DNA of 64,000 bases, taken from Peterkaempfera podocarpi. Its GTDB lineage: Bacteria; Actinomycetota; Actinomycetes; Streptomycetales; Streptomycetaceae. A program made the position numbers and the translations under genes. Positions 45,363 through 54,049 of this stretch are shown in pieces. The DNA is taken from positions 8,765,473 through 8,829,472 of the forward strand of contig NZ_CP162102.1 in NCBI RefSeq assembly GCF_042466665.1, in the 5' to 3' direction. A model generated the notes under the pieces. That model had not been told where the DNA came from. It saw only the letters and a list, made by a program, of their open reading frames with translations, and did no database searches. The number at the start of each line of letters is the position of its first letter. Position 1 is the first letter of the stretch.

Positions 45363-45639
45363 CGGACCACCTTACGGAGCGCGCTGCCCAGCCGGCACCC
45401 ACCCGCCAGCTGGCGGGACTTCCCACCTGCGAACCCGTCCCCGGATCAACGGCCCGGCGCCGGGGCCTGAGCTCTGCCCGCTCGGTGCAGGGTCCGACCG
45501 ACGTAGAGCGCGCCGATGCCAGCGGTAAGGGAGCGGGCGAGCAGTCGGCGGTCTCGGACAGGAGTGCTGGGGACGGGTCCCGAGGTATCCGCCGATCAGA
45601 CCCCCAGCCCCGAAGGGATGCCCTGTCCGGGCAGGTCGT

Positions 45640-46397
45640 CTATGTCCATCGCATGCCGAGGGTATCGAGGACGGTGGTCTGCTCCTCGGTAAATTTGGTG
45701 CGCCGTGCCCGCACGTTGTTGATCCACACCCCCAGCGAGAACGCCGTGGAGGCCCCGCCCGTGCCCTGGAGGGGTTCTTCGTGGGTGCGGGATACCCGGG
45801 CATGGCCCTCCCGCTCGACGAACGCGGCGAGGGCTGCCAGGCCTTGCTGGAACCGCTCAGCTTGGCTACGCCGCGGCGCTGTGGCTGCGGCTCGTGCGGC
45901 GACGGCCACGGGGTCGTGGTCGATGCCCAGGGCCATGAGCAGCTCGCGCTAATGCTCCCGAACCTGCAGCCGCTTCGCCGGCACGGGCTGCGCGGAAGCG
46001 TCACCCGTAGGCCCGCCGAGGGCGACCTGGGTGGACGCCGGCTGGTCACGCCCACTGCACGCCCAGCTGACGCAGTGCGTCGAGCTGCTCGGGGGTGAGC
46101 TTGTCCCGCCTCGCCTTGGTGTTGGAGACCCATACCCCCAGCTTGATGACCGCCTGCCCCGCTTCGCCCTCCACCACGAGTGCTTCTGCATGGGTCCTGG
46201 GGACGCGGTGGTGGCCCTCGCGTGCAACGTACTGGGCGAGGGCTGCCAGGCCGCGTTGGAACGCCTGCTGCGCCTTGGCCCCTGACTTGGCCCTGCCGTT
46301 GGCCGCGGGAGCGCCAGGCGGCGCCTGTGCGGGCCGTACGCCCAGGTCGGACAGCCGCTGCTGCTGCTCGGTGGACAGTTGCGCCCAGGTGCTCGCC
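45640..46397 (-). pseudogene. Helicase-associated-repeat protein, 3' part beyond the IS5 insertion
   Basis: Two helicase-associated (HA) repeats can be read. The first is STWAQLSTEQQQRLSDLGVR, then FQRGLAALAQYVAREGHHRV, and ends LDALRQLGVQWA at a stop (46046). The second is in a different frame: SQAERFQQGLAALAAFVERE, GHARVSRTHEEPLQ, then LGVWINNVRARRTKFTEEQT, ending at 45640. The 5' half of the same gene lies at 48016-48455, beyond the IS element. Removing the element joins the two parts in frame. HA repeats occur in large DEAH-type helicases typical of Streptomyces linear-replicon ends. The stop and frame change show decay independent of the insertion. Confidence 0.75.
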
Positions 46398-46400
46398 TTA

Positions 46401-46431
46401 GTGGCTGTTGTCTTTCCGGCGTTGAGGGCTG
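46401..46431 (+). repeat. Left terminal inverted repeat of the IS5-family element
   Basis: Starts GTGGCTGTTGTCTTTCCGG and ends TTGAGGGCTG. It pairs with 47985-48015 on the other strand with four mismatches. Confidence 0.88.
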
Positions 46432-46513
46432 CGTTTTCGCTGGTCGGGCATGGGGCCGGCGGTCTCGGGGAGAGTGGTGACGTGTCGAGTCGTCGCTGAG
46501 ATGGGGGTCGGGG

Positions 46514-47056
46514 ATGCCGTCGGTCGTGGGGCTGTTGGAACAGCGTGAGCTGATCGCTCGCCGTCGCATGGACGAGCTGCGGGAGGAGGCCGACCGTATC
46601 CAGGCTGAGCTGGTCGTGGTCGAGCGGGAGTGGAACGAGTGGGTCATCGCCCGCTCGCGCGTCGGCGAGGTCCTGGCCCCGGGCGACGACGATGCCAGCC
46701 CCGACGCCTGCGAGAACTGGGCGGATCGTGGTGCCCCGCCGGTGCCGCCTGCATCCTCGGACGCCGCGAAACCGAAATCGGTGGTGCCGATGTGGCGTGC
46801 GGGGCTGGCCTGGTCGGCACTGTCGGCGGACTACCAACGGATCCTGCAGGTTCTCGCGGACCGGAACCGTCTCGGTCAAGGACCGTTGACCTGCCAGGAG
46901 ATGGCCGCCTGCTTCGGTCTGGACCCGGTGCCCGCGAAGGTCGAGGCGTTGCGGTCGAAGGCGAAGCGGCTGGTAGCCCGGAGCTGGCTGGTCGAGTCGG
47001 CGCCGGGCCGGTTCACGCTGCCGAAGGGCGTGGCCGGGCCAGGCGGCGGGTCATGA
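46514..47056 (+). CDS. Coiled-coil/winged-helix-like passenger protein of the IS element
   Basis: A 180-residue protein. The N-terminal 45 residues form a charged coiled coil (EQRELIARRRMDELREEADR, IQAELVVVEREWNEWV). A Pro/Ala linker follows. The C-terminal 75 residues (GLAWSALSADYQRILQVLAD, EMAACFGLDPVPAKVEALRS, KAKRLVARSWLVESAPGRFT) look like a winged helix-turn-helix. It lies wholly inside the IS5-family element, convergent with the transposase and overlapping its 3' end by 44 bases. It may be a passenger or an accessory regulator of transposition. I believe similar proteins accompany related Streptomyces elements, but cannot confirm it here. Confidence 0.7.
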   Translation: MPSVVGLLEQRELIARRRMDELREEADRIQAELVVVEREWNEWVIARSRVGEVLAPGDDDASPDACENWADRGAPPVPPASSDAAKPKSVVPMWRAGLAWSALSADYQRILQVLADRNRLGQGPLTCQEMAACFGLDPVPAKVEALRSKAKRLVARSWLVESAPGRFTLPKGVAGPGGGS

Positions 47057-47872
47057 GCTGCGTCATCGACCAGTAGACCATCGCCTCCGCGCTGCTGGTG
47101 GACCGTTCGAAGTCTCGCACGAGGCGGCGGCTTTGCATCAGGTGGGCAAAGAACCGCTCCACGATCCAGCGTTTGGGAAGCACGACGAAGCCGCGCATGT
47201 CGTCGCTGCGCTTGATGATGGCGAGGACCAGGGCGAGGGCGGCGAGGCAGTACCCGACGAGGCTGCCGGTGTAGCCGCCGTCGGCCCAGACCAGGGCCAG
47301 CAGGTGATGCGCGGCGGCAACCTGGGCGAGCAGGACCTGGGCTGCCGTACGGTCTCCGACATCCGCGCTGGTGACCATCACGGCGAGCAGGAGGCCGAGA
47401 GTGTCGACCACGGCGTGCCGCTTGCGGCCGTTGACCAGCTTGCCGCCGTCGAAGCCGCGGCTGCCTCCGGATCCCGCCCTGCCTGCTCGCGAACTTTGCG
47501 GCGGAGGCGGTCGTGGAACTCCTTGACCATGCCGTGGTCGCGCCAGCGGCGGAAGAATGCGTAGACCCGGTCCCACGGTGGGAAGTCGGCTGGCATGGCC
47601 CGCCACTTGATTCCGTTGTCGACCAGGTAGCGGATTGCGTCCAGTATCGCGCGGTGGCAGTACGCCTCCGGCTGCCCGCCCCGCCCCCGCAGCCAGCCCG
47701 GCACCGGCAGCAGCGGCCTCACCACCGCCCACTCGGCGTCGGACATGTCGGTCGGGTAGCGGCGCTCGCGCACCCCGTGGTCGCCGGCGTTCCCGAACCG
47801 GTGAGCCAGGCAGTCACACGCAAGGGTGACCGAAATGGACTCCGCATCCGTGATGCCGTAGAACTGCGACAA
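47013..47872 (-). pseudogene. IS5-family transposase, frameshifted
   Basis: The 5' part encodes ERRYPTDMSDAEWAVVRPLL, AILDAIRYLVDNGIKWRAMP and DFPPWDRVYAFFRRWRDHG, ending REQAGRDPE. The catalytic part continues in another frame: SRGFDGGKLVNGRKRHAVVD, TLGLLLAVMVTSADVGD, LVWADGGYTGSLVGY and FVVLPKRWIVERFFAHLMQS. The short segment between them (normally V-I-D-S-Q-S-V-K) is missing, including the first catalytic Asp. The protein is therefore inactive and the element could only move with help from a related copy. The start is not certain. Confidence 0.82.
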
Positions 47873-47984
47873 CAGGGCCTCCTGGACAGCTTTTTGGCGT
47901 AGACACCCTTTGAGCTACCAAGAGGCCCTGCTTTCATGCGCGCCAGTCGCCGCACTCACCCGATCGAGACTCCCGTTCGACCGC

Positions 47985-48015
47985 CACCCCTCAAGACCGG
48001 AACGACAACAGCCAC
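47985..48015 (-). repeat. Right terminal inverted repeat of the IS5-family element
   Basis: On the minus strand it starts GTGGCTGTTGTCGTTCCGG and ends TTGAGGGGTG, pairing with 46401-46431. Confidence 0.88.
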
Positions 48016-48455
48016 TTACGTTGCCGCTTCAGCCATGTGCCGAGGTCGTCGCCGTCGAAGAGGACGCCGGGGGAAATGTCGGGGAGGACGCCGTCGGCGT
48101 CGACGAGGTCGGCGATCACCCGGTAGTGGCGTTGCCAGTCCAGTGGCCACGGGCAGTTCCAGTCCTCGTCGATCGCCGCCAGCTGCGCCGCGCGCTTCTC
48201 GGCCCGCTCGGGGTCTTTGCCGAGGCCGCCGGTGCGGCGGAGGTTGGCCATGTGCTGCCCGACCGGGACCATCGCCTTCTCCTCGCCCCACACCTGGTCC
48301 TGGCGCGGCGCGAGGTGCCCGGTGGCCCGCCGGTAGGACCGCAGCGCGGCCAGCTTGGTCTCCCAGGCTTCCTCGGCTCTGATGGTCAGGCAGCCCCAGG
48401 CGTCGAGGGCGGTCATGGCCAGAGTCGCTGCAACACCATCCGGTCCCGCGCGCAC
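48016..48455 (-). pseudogene. Helicase-associated-repeat protein, 5' part before the IS5 insertion
   Basis: It contains one helicase-associated repeat: AWETKLAALRSYRRATGHLA, PRQDQVWGEEKAMVPVGQHM and ANLRRTGGLGKDPERAEKRA. The start of the next repeat follows (WPLDWQRHYRVIADLVDADG, then DDLGTWLKRQRK). The reading frame stops inside the IS at 47991. It continues in frame at 46397 if the element is removed. The helicase core and true start are missing upstream, so this was already a 5'-truncated gene when the IS arrived, or it lost its front later. Confidence 0.75.
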
Positions 48456-48646
48456 GACACCACCCCCAGCAGCAGATCCCGGGCGCCCCGCGGCGCTGGA
48501 GCAGGTGTGGGGGACACGGCCGTGATCCCGCTGACGCTGCTGCCCGGCCGCGCCGATACCACCCGGGTCGGCCGTGACCGGCTCGAGCTGCTCACGGCTC
48601 TCCCCGCACCCTCGCCGGTGCCGCCCAGCTACGCCCTCAGCTCCAA

Positions 48647-50443
48647 GTGGGCCACGCCTGCCCGGTCTGCGAGCAGAGCGTCACCATCCTCCCGCCGCCG
48701 CTGTCCGACCCGGCCCTGGCCGCCGCCCAGGGCGCGCGTGACGCTGCGGCCCACAAACACCGTGACCTGCTTTCCCAGCGTCAGGCCGCCACCACGACGG
48801 TTACCGCCAAGCAGCGCGCCGCGGACACCCTGACCCAGCGGCGCACCCTGCTCGATGAGCGGCTGGGCATGCTGCTGCCCGATCGTCCTGCCGACACCGA
48901 ACGCGACTATGACGCCGACCGCGCCCATCTTGACGAACGCGCCGCAGCCCGTGACCAGCTGGCTGCCACTGAGCAGCAGGCACGTGCCGCGGTACAGGAG
49001 GCCAAAGCCGCGCACACCTCCGCCACTGCGGCCGTCGCCACGCTGCAAAGGGAGATCGATCGCACCCGCAGTGACCTCCACACGCAGCTGGGCGCCCTGG
49101 CCGAACTCGACCCACCTGCCGTCGACACCCAAGACGTGACCGCCGCCTGGTCCGACCTGGAAGCGTGGGCCCAGGCCCAGAGGTCCACGGTGGAAAACGA
49201 CCTCTCAGCCGCCCAGGCCGAGGTCGCCACCTGCCATCAGGCCCACCAGGACGCGACCGCCACGCTGGAAGCAGCCGAGCAAGCACACGCCACCGCCCAC
49301 AGCGACCACACCACCGCCGTCCAGCAGAGCGCAGCCGCCGACCACGCGCAGAGCACCCTGACCGACCGCCTGAGTGAACTGCAGACGCTGCTGGACCAGG
49401 CGCCGCCCACAGATGCACTGCCGGGCCTACTGGAGGAATGCGACCGCCTCGAAGCGGCCGTGGAGACCGCCACAGCCGAGGCAAGTCAGACACGCGAGGC
49501 ACTCAAGGCGGCGGAGGCCGAACAGCAGCAGTGGCAGGCTCGCACCGCGACCGCCTGGTCCGAGCTGACCGCTGCCCGGGACGCGGTGGCGGCCCTTAAA
49601 CCGCCGAGCCTGGACACCGACGACCTCGCCGCCGCCTGGGCCAGCCTGGCCGCCTGGGCCACCCGCGCGGCCGACGACCGGCAGGCCGACACCCTGCGCG
49701 CACAAGTCGACGCCCACACCGCACACCACGAAGCCGAGCAACTCCTGGGCCAACTGGAGGGTCTGCTGCGCGACCAAGACCTGGATCCCCAAGTCCTCGG
49801 CGACGGCTCCGAGCGCGCCGCCCAAGCCCCCCGGGTGGTAGCGGTCGCAGCCGAACGGGCCCGGGGCCGGGTAGAGATGATCCAGCGCAGCCTCGCCGAC
49901 GCCGCCGCCATACAGGACAAGATCGACAGCGCCCGCACCCAGCAACAGGTGGCCGCCGAGCTGGCCAGACTGATGCGGTCCAACAAGTTCCCGCAGTGGC
50001 TGGCCGATTCAGCCCTCGACACCCTGGTCGCGGGTGCCTCGCAGTCGCTGCGCCGGTTGTCGGGTGACCGATTCGACCTCAGCCACCACAAAGGCGAGTT
50101 CTACGTCATCGACCACTCCGACGCCGACTCACAACGCTCGGTTCGCACCCTGTCCGGCGGCGAAACCTTCCAGGCCAGCCTGTCACTGGCGTTGGCCCTG
50201 TCCGACCAGCTGGCCGGCATGGGCGGCGCGACGAAGCTCGAGTCCATATTCCTCGACGAAGGATTCGGCACCCTTGATCCCGACTCGCTCGAGATGGTCG
50301 CCGACACCCTGGAGAATCTCGCCCAAGGGGAGCGGATGGTCGGGGTGATCACCCACGTCACCGGGCTCGCCGAACGGGTACCGGTCCGCTTCCAGGTACA
50401 CCGCGACCCCCACACTTCCGTCGTCACCCGGGAAGGCGCATGA
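48647..50443 (+). pseudogene. SbcC-like SMC ATPase, C-terminal half from the zinc hook
   Basis: About 598 codons. The sequence starts at a zinc hook (GHACPVCEQSVTILPPPL; C-x-x-C), runs through a long coiled coil, and ends in the C-terminal ATPase half. RRLSGDRFDLSHHKGEFYVI leads to signature VRTLSGGETFQASLSLALAL, Walker B LESIFLDEGFGTLDPDSLEM and the H-loop VGVITHVTGLAERVPV. The N-terminal half with Walker A and the first coiled coil is absent; an in-frame stop lies 70 bases upstream. Compare the full-length 1,066-residue SbcC at 58214-61414. It is probably 5'-truncated, although its stop still overlaps the NurA-like gene (ATGA). A half-protein working with a partner cannot be excluded. Confidence 0.8.
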
Positions 50444-51474
50444 CAAGCACGGCACATGCGGCCCGGATGCGATTCCATGTCGACGGCTGGGACCCCACCT
50501 ACGGCTCCAGCGTCGAAAACGCCGAGAACACCATCGGGGACTCGACCGCCAAAGTCATCCCCGACCTCGAACTCGCCCCGGCCGACTGGAAGCCCATCTC
50601 GCCCTCCCACGTGCCCGACCCCGGCGCAGTCCTGTTCGTCGACGGCGTACGCCGCGTCGAGGCCCGCATCTGGATCGAGCAGCCCCCGGCCGCCGAACCG
50701 GCCCCAAGCGCCATCAACCACGCCGACGACGCCCAGATGGCACTATGCGCCTCCTATGCGGCGGGCACCGTGTGCTGCTGCCCCGACCGTGGCGCGCACC
50801 TGCTGACCATCGAATCCCGGCGCGGCCTGTTCACCACCGCCACCAACGCCGTCGACGTGCCCACCACGGCCGGTACCTACCAGGCCAACATCACCTTTGA
50901 CGACCAGGAAGAAAACCTTGCAGTGCTGCTCTCAGCGGCACTGCAACGCCGACTCGGCGACCTTGAAATTCTCGTCGCCGCCAACGCCCGCACTGCCCTA
51001 GCCGGCCACGGCGTCGCCGCCGGCTCGGACCTGCTGGTGGTGGACGGTCCGCTGCGCGGCCGCACCCATCTGCCGCGAGCGCTGGGGCTCATCAAATCCC
51101 ACCGCACCGCCTACCTGCCGCCCGACCTGCACGCGATGGTCAGCGACCTGGCCGCCGGCGAACGCACCCCGGTGTTCTTGATGGGCACCTCCTGGGACCG
51201 GCACGCCTGGTACCTACGCCTACCGTGTACGCCCGGCGCCCCGTGGGCCGGAATAGTACGGCTGGAATGCGCCGCCGACATGCCCACCCCGGAGGCGATC
51301 GCCTTGGCCAACCTCTCGCAACTGATACTGCCGCGATACGCCAGCTGCGAGTACAAAGACGCCCGGGCCCCCCAGAACCTGGTGCCGGTCGCCGGGCTGG
51401 AGAGGGAACTGCGCCGCCGCCTGGGCAACCCTGCCCTACTCAGCAGGGCCCTACGCGTGGCAGCGGCGAGCTGA
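50440..51474 (+). CDS. NurA-like nuclease coupled to the SbcC-like gene
   Basis: A 344-residue protein with the NurA nuclease pattern. An acidic D-G motif is seen in GAVLFVDGVRRVEARIWIE, and a second in SDLLVVDGPLRGRTHLPRAL with GLIKSHRTAYLPP following. RTPVFLMGTSWDRHAWYLRL and WAGIVRLECAADMPTP come next, and NLVPVAGLERELRRRLGNPA is at the end. NurA proteins are 5'-3' nucleases that normally work with the HerA translocase in end resection. Here the partner is an SbcC-type SMC ATPase, whose stop codon overlaps this ATG by four bases. The protein looks complete. Assignment rests on motif pattern and has not been tested by alignment. Confidence 0.7.
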   Translation: MTSTAHAARMRFHVDGWDPTYGSSVENAENTIGDSTAKVIPDLELAPADWKPISPSHVPDPGAVLFVDGVRRVEARIWIEQPPAAEPAPSAINHADDAQMALCASYAAGTVCCCPDRGAHLLTIESRRGLFTTATNAVDVPTTAGTYQANITFDDQEENLAVLLSAALQRRLGDLEILVAANARTALAGHGVAAGSDLLVVDGPLRGRTHLPRALGLIKSHRTAYLPPDLHAMVSDLAAGERTPVFLMGTSWDRHAWYLRLPCTPGAPWAGIVRLECAADMPTPEAIALANLSQLILPRYASCEYKDARAPQNLVPVAGLERELRRRLGNPALLSRALRVAAAS

Positions 51475-51504
51475 GCCGCAGTTCCTCGCATTTCCGCTTC
51501 GCGC

Positions 51505-51868
51505 CGCACCGACTGGCGCCTCCTGCACGGAGCGGACTGGCACCGCAAGTACCACCTGCTGCGCGCCCACCTCGAATCCGGCGCCGACCCCGCCGCACTC
51601 ACCTGCGCCACCCTCTTGGCCGGGGTGAAGATCGGCTCCTGGCTGCACCGCCAGCTCACCACCTGGCCCACCCTCCACCCCGGCCAGCAGCAACTGATGG
51701 CCGCCCTCGGCCTCACCCCCGACACCAACCCGTTCACCCCCGTCCGTCGCGCCCGCCGTACCTTCGAGGAGACCGTCCAGCTCCTGGAACTCTTCCTGCA
51801 CCGCGAAGGCTGCATCCCTGCCGCCCGCGAGACAATCCGCGTCGACGGAGACACCGTCAAGATCGGAG
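51505..51868 (+). pseudogene. Helicase-associated-repeat fragment
   Basis: Read in one frame, this gives DWRLLHGADWHRKYHLLRAH, GVKIGSWLHRQLTTWPTLHP, GQQQLMAALGLTPDTNPFTP and VQLLELFLHREGCIPAARET. It is the end of a helicase-associated-repeat protein of the same kind as at 45.6-48.5 kb but on the opposite strand. Its start is lost immediately after the NurA-like gene, and after VDGDTVKIG the frame breaks. Confidence 0.7.
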
Positions 51869-52382
51869 GTACGGCGACTACTGCGTCATCTTCGACCCCG
51901 ACCGCGACCAGATCCCCGTCTTCACCACGCTCGGGCAGTGGGTCGGCCTAGCGGACAACCCCGACACCATCGCCCATCTCATTGACATCCACGAACGCGT
52001 GAACGGCGGCGACACCTGATGGTCGCCACTACCGCTCAGGCCCGAACCGTCCTGGAGCGGTTCCCCGCCGGAGGCCCCCGCGGCTCCTGGCCGACCGAAG
52101 AGTGCGCCGCCGCCCAGCGCGGCCCAGGACACCAACGCTCAGGTCGTGATGGACCTGAGCACCGACCAGTTCCTCGTGGTCACCGACCCCATCACCAAGT
52201 AGGACCACCCCGGAGCGCCGCGCCGCGCCCTTCCGGCCGGGCGCGGCGCTCGGCACGTTCCCGCCCCTTCTACCACCGTGCAGGAGGCTCCCTTCAAGCT
52301 AGGACCGCTGGCTGAGTTCATGGTGGAAGTTCCGTCGATCTTGTAACTGCCGGTCAGACGATCGCAGACAGTCATGCCACCC
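51869..52382. other. Debris between the helicase fragment and the IS256 element
   Basis: A short in-frame tail, YGDYCVIFDPDRDQIPVFTT then LGQWVGLADNPDTIAHLIDI, ends at 52019. It looks protein-like but is unidentified. A further scrap, VVMDLSTDQFLVVTDPITK, ends near 52203, followed by the hairpin at 52213-52251. No complete gene is present. Confidence 0.4.
52213..52251. terminator. 12-bp perfect hairpin
   Basis: GAGCGCCGCGCC and GGCGCGGCGCTC are exact reverse complements around a 15-base loop, ten bases after the stop of the short plus-strand frame ending VTDPITK. It is a plausible terminator for a plus-strand gene whose body is lost. Confidence 0.6.
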
Positions 52383-53762
52383 GGGTGTGTCAAATAAACG
52401 GCTGATCTTGGTTGTTGGTCAGCTGGCGGCCGGGGTGAGTCGGCCTTCGAACTCGATCTGGAAGGCGTCAACGGTGCCTTCCAACGCATGGTCCAGCGCT
52501 TGCGGCCCTTGCCGGTCGGGTCCGGGGACATCAGGCCATGTAGACGCACTTCATCGCCGCGGCCTCGTTCGGGAAGTGTCCGCGGGCCCTCACGGCCTTG
52601 CGTATCCGTGCGTTCACGGACTCGATCGCGTTCGTCGAGCAGATCACCTTGCGGATCTCGACGTCGTAACAGAGGAAGGGCACGAACTCGGCCCAGGCGT
52701 CCGACCACAGCTTGACGATCGCTGGGTACTTCCTTCCCCAGGCTTCCTGGAACTCCAGGAACCTCTCCTCCGCCGCGTCCGCGCCCGGCGCGGTGTAGAC
52801 CGGCTTGAGTGCCTTGGCGATCTTGTCCCAGTCCTGGCGGGCCGCGTAACGGAAGCTGTTCCGCAGCAGGTGAACCACACAGGTCTGAACAATCGTGCGA
52901 GGCCAGACGGTCTCCACCGCCTGCGGCAGGCCCTTCAGGCCGTCGCAGACCAGCATCAGCACATCGTCCACGCCACGGTTCTTCAGCTCGGTGAAGACGT
53001 GGAGCCAGTACTTCGCGCCCTCGCCGCCATCGCCGGCCCAGATCCCGAGAATGTCGCGGTGGCCCTCGGCGGTGACGGCCATGACGACGTAGATCGGCCG
53101 GTTCGCGACCTGCCCATCACGGATCTTGACGTTGATCGCGTCCACGAACAGCACCGGATACACGCGGTCCAGGGGCCGGTTGGACCATTCGGCCATGCCC
53201 TCCATCACCTTGTCGGTGATCGTGGTGATCGTCGCCTTGGACACCTCGGCGCCGTAGACCTCGGCCAGGTGCGCGGAGATCTCCCCGTGGGTGAGCCCCT
53301 TCGCGGGCAGCGACAGCACCATCTCGTCCACCCCGGACAGCCGCCGCTGCCGCTTCTTGACGATCTGCGGCTCGAACGTTCCCGGCCGCCACGTCACGGG
53401 GCGCCCTCACCTCGACCGGCCCGACATCGGTCAAGACGGTCTTCCCGCGGGTGCCGTTACGGCTGTTGCCACTGTTCCGGCCCTCGGCGTCGTGCTTGTC
53501 GTAACCGAGGTGATCGGTGATCTCGCCTTCCAGGGCGGACTCCAGCACCCGCTTGGTGAGCTGCTGCAACAGCCCACCCTCACCGGTCAGCTGCAGCCCT
53601 TCCGTGCGGGCCCGGTCGACCAGCATCCCGATCAACTGGTCGTCCGACACCGCCTCCGCAGCCGGAACGACGGCCGGCTCCACCACGGCCTCGGCCTCAA
53701 CGATGGTCTCGCTCATCTGGCGTCTCCTTGATCATCGGATCCGCCGTTGATTGAACACTCCC
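52383..53762 (-). mobile_element. IS256-family element, 1,380 bp
   Basis: The left end begins GGGTGTGTCAAATAAACGGC and the right end, read inward, GGGAGTGTTCAATCAACGGC. They match at 20 of the first 25 positions. The interior is a single IS256-type transposase gene with two frameshifts. The flanking eight bases (TGCCACCC on the left, TATCGAGG on the right) do not match, so there is no target duplication and the element has probably been rearranged since insertion. Confidence 0.8.
52419..53716 (-). pseudogene. IS256-family transposase with two frameshifts
   Basis: The 5' part reads LIGMLVDRARTEGLQLTGEG, LQQLTKRVLESALEGEITDH and DKHDAEGRNSGNSRNGTRGK as far as VEVRAPRD. Near 53395 the frame changes and continues FEPQIVKKRQRRLSGVDEMV, YPVLFVDAINVKIRDGQVAN, VCDGLKGLPQAVETVWPRTI and CSTNAIESVNARIRKAVRAR to KCVYMA. 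A second one-base loss near 52533 moves the last 40 codons (PTGKGRKRWTMRWKAPL) to another frame. DDE positions (VDAINVKI, CDGLKG, NAIESVN) are intact, but the product is broken. Confidence 0.88.
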
Positions 53763-53901
53763 TATCGAGGCTCTGCGCGATCTGGCCGACGAGATCGCTC
53801 GAACCGACGGGCACGGCTGCGAACAGGAGACCCTCTACGACGAAGTCCTGCCCACGCTCCCAGGGCTGCTGAAAGCCGTGCACCTGCCCGGCAGTTGCTG
53901 A
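53763..53901 (+). pseudogene. 3' end of an unidentified gene cut by the IS256 element
   Basis: The frame EALRDLADEIARTDGHGCEQ then ETLYDEVLPTLPGLLKAVHL ends at a TGA at 53899-53901. It reads like the helical C-terminus of a real protein. Its 5' part is not found on the other side of the IS. The family cannot be named from 45 residues. Confidence 0.5.
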
Positions 53902-54049
53902 CTTCGCGCGAGGCGGACAGAGCGGGGTGGCGGGGCTGTCTTCCACCGCTCCTGGTCCTCCCGCCGTGGGCGGCGGTGCCTGCCGCGAACGGAGACCCTC
54001 GGCTGTGCCGTGTCTGTAGCGCGCAGTGCGGGCGGTCGGCACACACAGC

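Larger units (their letters stand above)
46401..48015 (-). mobile_element. IS5-family element, 1,615 bp, with TTA target duplication
   Basis: The ends are 31-bp inverted repeats matching at 27 of 31 positions (46401-46431 and 47985-48015), both starting GTGGCTGTTGTC. TTA flanks both sides (46398-46400 and 48016-48018). Deleting the element and one TTA restores an uninterrupted reading frame in the helicase-associated gene. The element holds a decayed transposase (minus) and a plus-strand gene at 46514-47056 facing it. IS5-family members commonly duplicate 2-4 bases such as TTA. Confidence 0.88.
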
